From an uncultured Ruminococcus sp. (GTDB lineage: Bacteria > Bacillota_A > Clostridia > Oscillospirales > Ruminococcaceae): a DNA stretch of 5,071 nt. This document shows, one piece after another, positions 5,024 through 5,071 of this stretch. Where the stretch lies: the NCBI GenBank assembly GCA_902782875.1, contig CACZPE010000364.1, forward strand, positions 1 through 5,071. Reading direction: 5' to 3'. Each line of letters opens with the position of its first letter. Position 1 is the stretch's first letter. Position numbers and translations under genes: made by a program. The notes under the pieces were generated by a model, which saw only the letters and a list, made by a program, of their open reading frames with translations, did not search any database and was not told the DNA's origin.

Positions 5024-5071
5024 TACTAACGCACAGCATAAATATCTATATCGCTGTCGTTTATATATTCC

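Noticed and set aside
4817..5029. 70-residue plus-strand open frame rich in Arg
   Set aside because: It spans the tRNA promoter and the repeat units. The sequence is explained by palindromes and direct repeats, and there is no ribosome site.

Overview
The window looks like chromosomal DNA from a Gram-positive Clostridia, most likely a Ruminococcus-type member of the Oscillospiraceae. This is inferred from the mid-range base composition, strong AGGAGG-type ribosome sites, consensus sigma-A promoters, GC-rich hairpin terminators and the style of the proteins. It is a judgement from reading, not from a database match. I see no phage, insertion sequence, CRISPR array or rRNA.

Left part (1-1660, plus strand): four co-directional, closely spaced genes that probably form the end of an operon. 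They are the C-terminal half of a HAD-family hydrolase cut by the window edge, a multi-pass membrane protein overlapping it by ATGA, and two small membrane-anchored proteins of unknown function. A strong hairpin at 1622-1656 closes the operon and also serves the convergent gene on the other side.

Middle part (1679-2880): a minus-strand one-component regulator with an N-terminal AraC-type DNA-binding region and a C-terminal GyrI-like effector-binding domain. It is followed by a roughly 310-base divergent intergenic region. That region carries a repeat-derived element, an extended -10 promoter for the regulator and a near-consensus promoter for the gene on the right.

Right part (2880-4601, plus strand): a 573-residue soluble PAS-GGDEF-EAL protein. 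The GGDEF signature is degenerate (SDDHF), while the EAL catalytic residues are all visible, so it should be a c-di-GMP phosphodiesterase rather than a cyclase. It ends in a textbook terminator that faces a minus-strand tRNA-Ala(CGC) gene with a perfect consensus promoter. From 4801 to the end there is no protein gene, only the tRNA promoter and a second copy of the composite hairpin-rich element seen upstream of the AraC gene.

The most unusual signal is this composite intergenic repeat. The two copies share the same order of modules: a minus-strand promoter-like -10, a short palindrome, a CTTCGC/GATTTAT block, CGGTACCT, a second hairpin and another palindrome about 97-99 bases after the first. 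The genes themselves belong to known families, and I found no convincing new multi-gene system.
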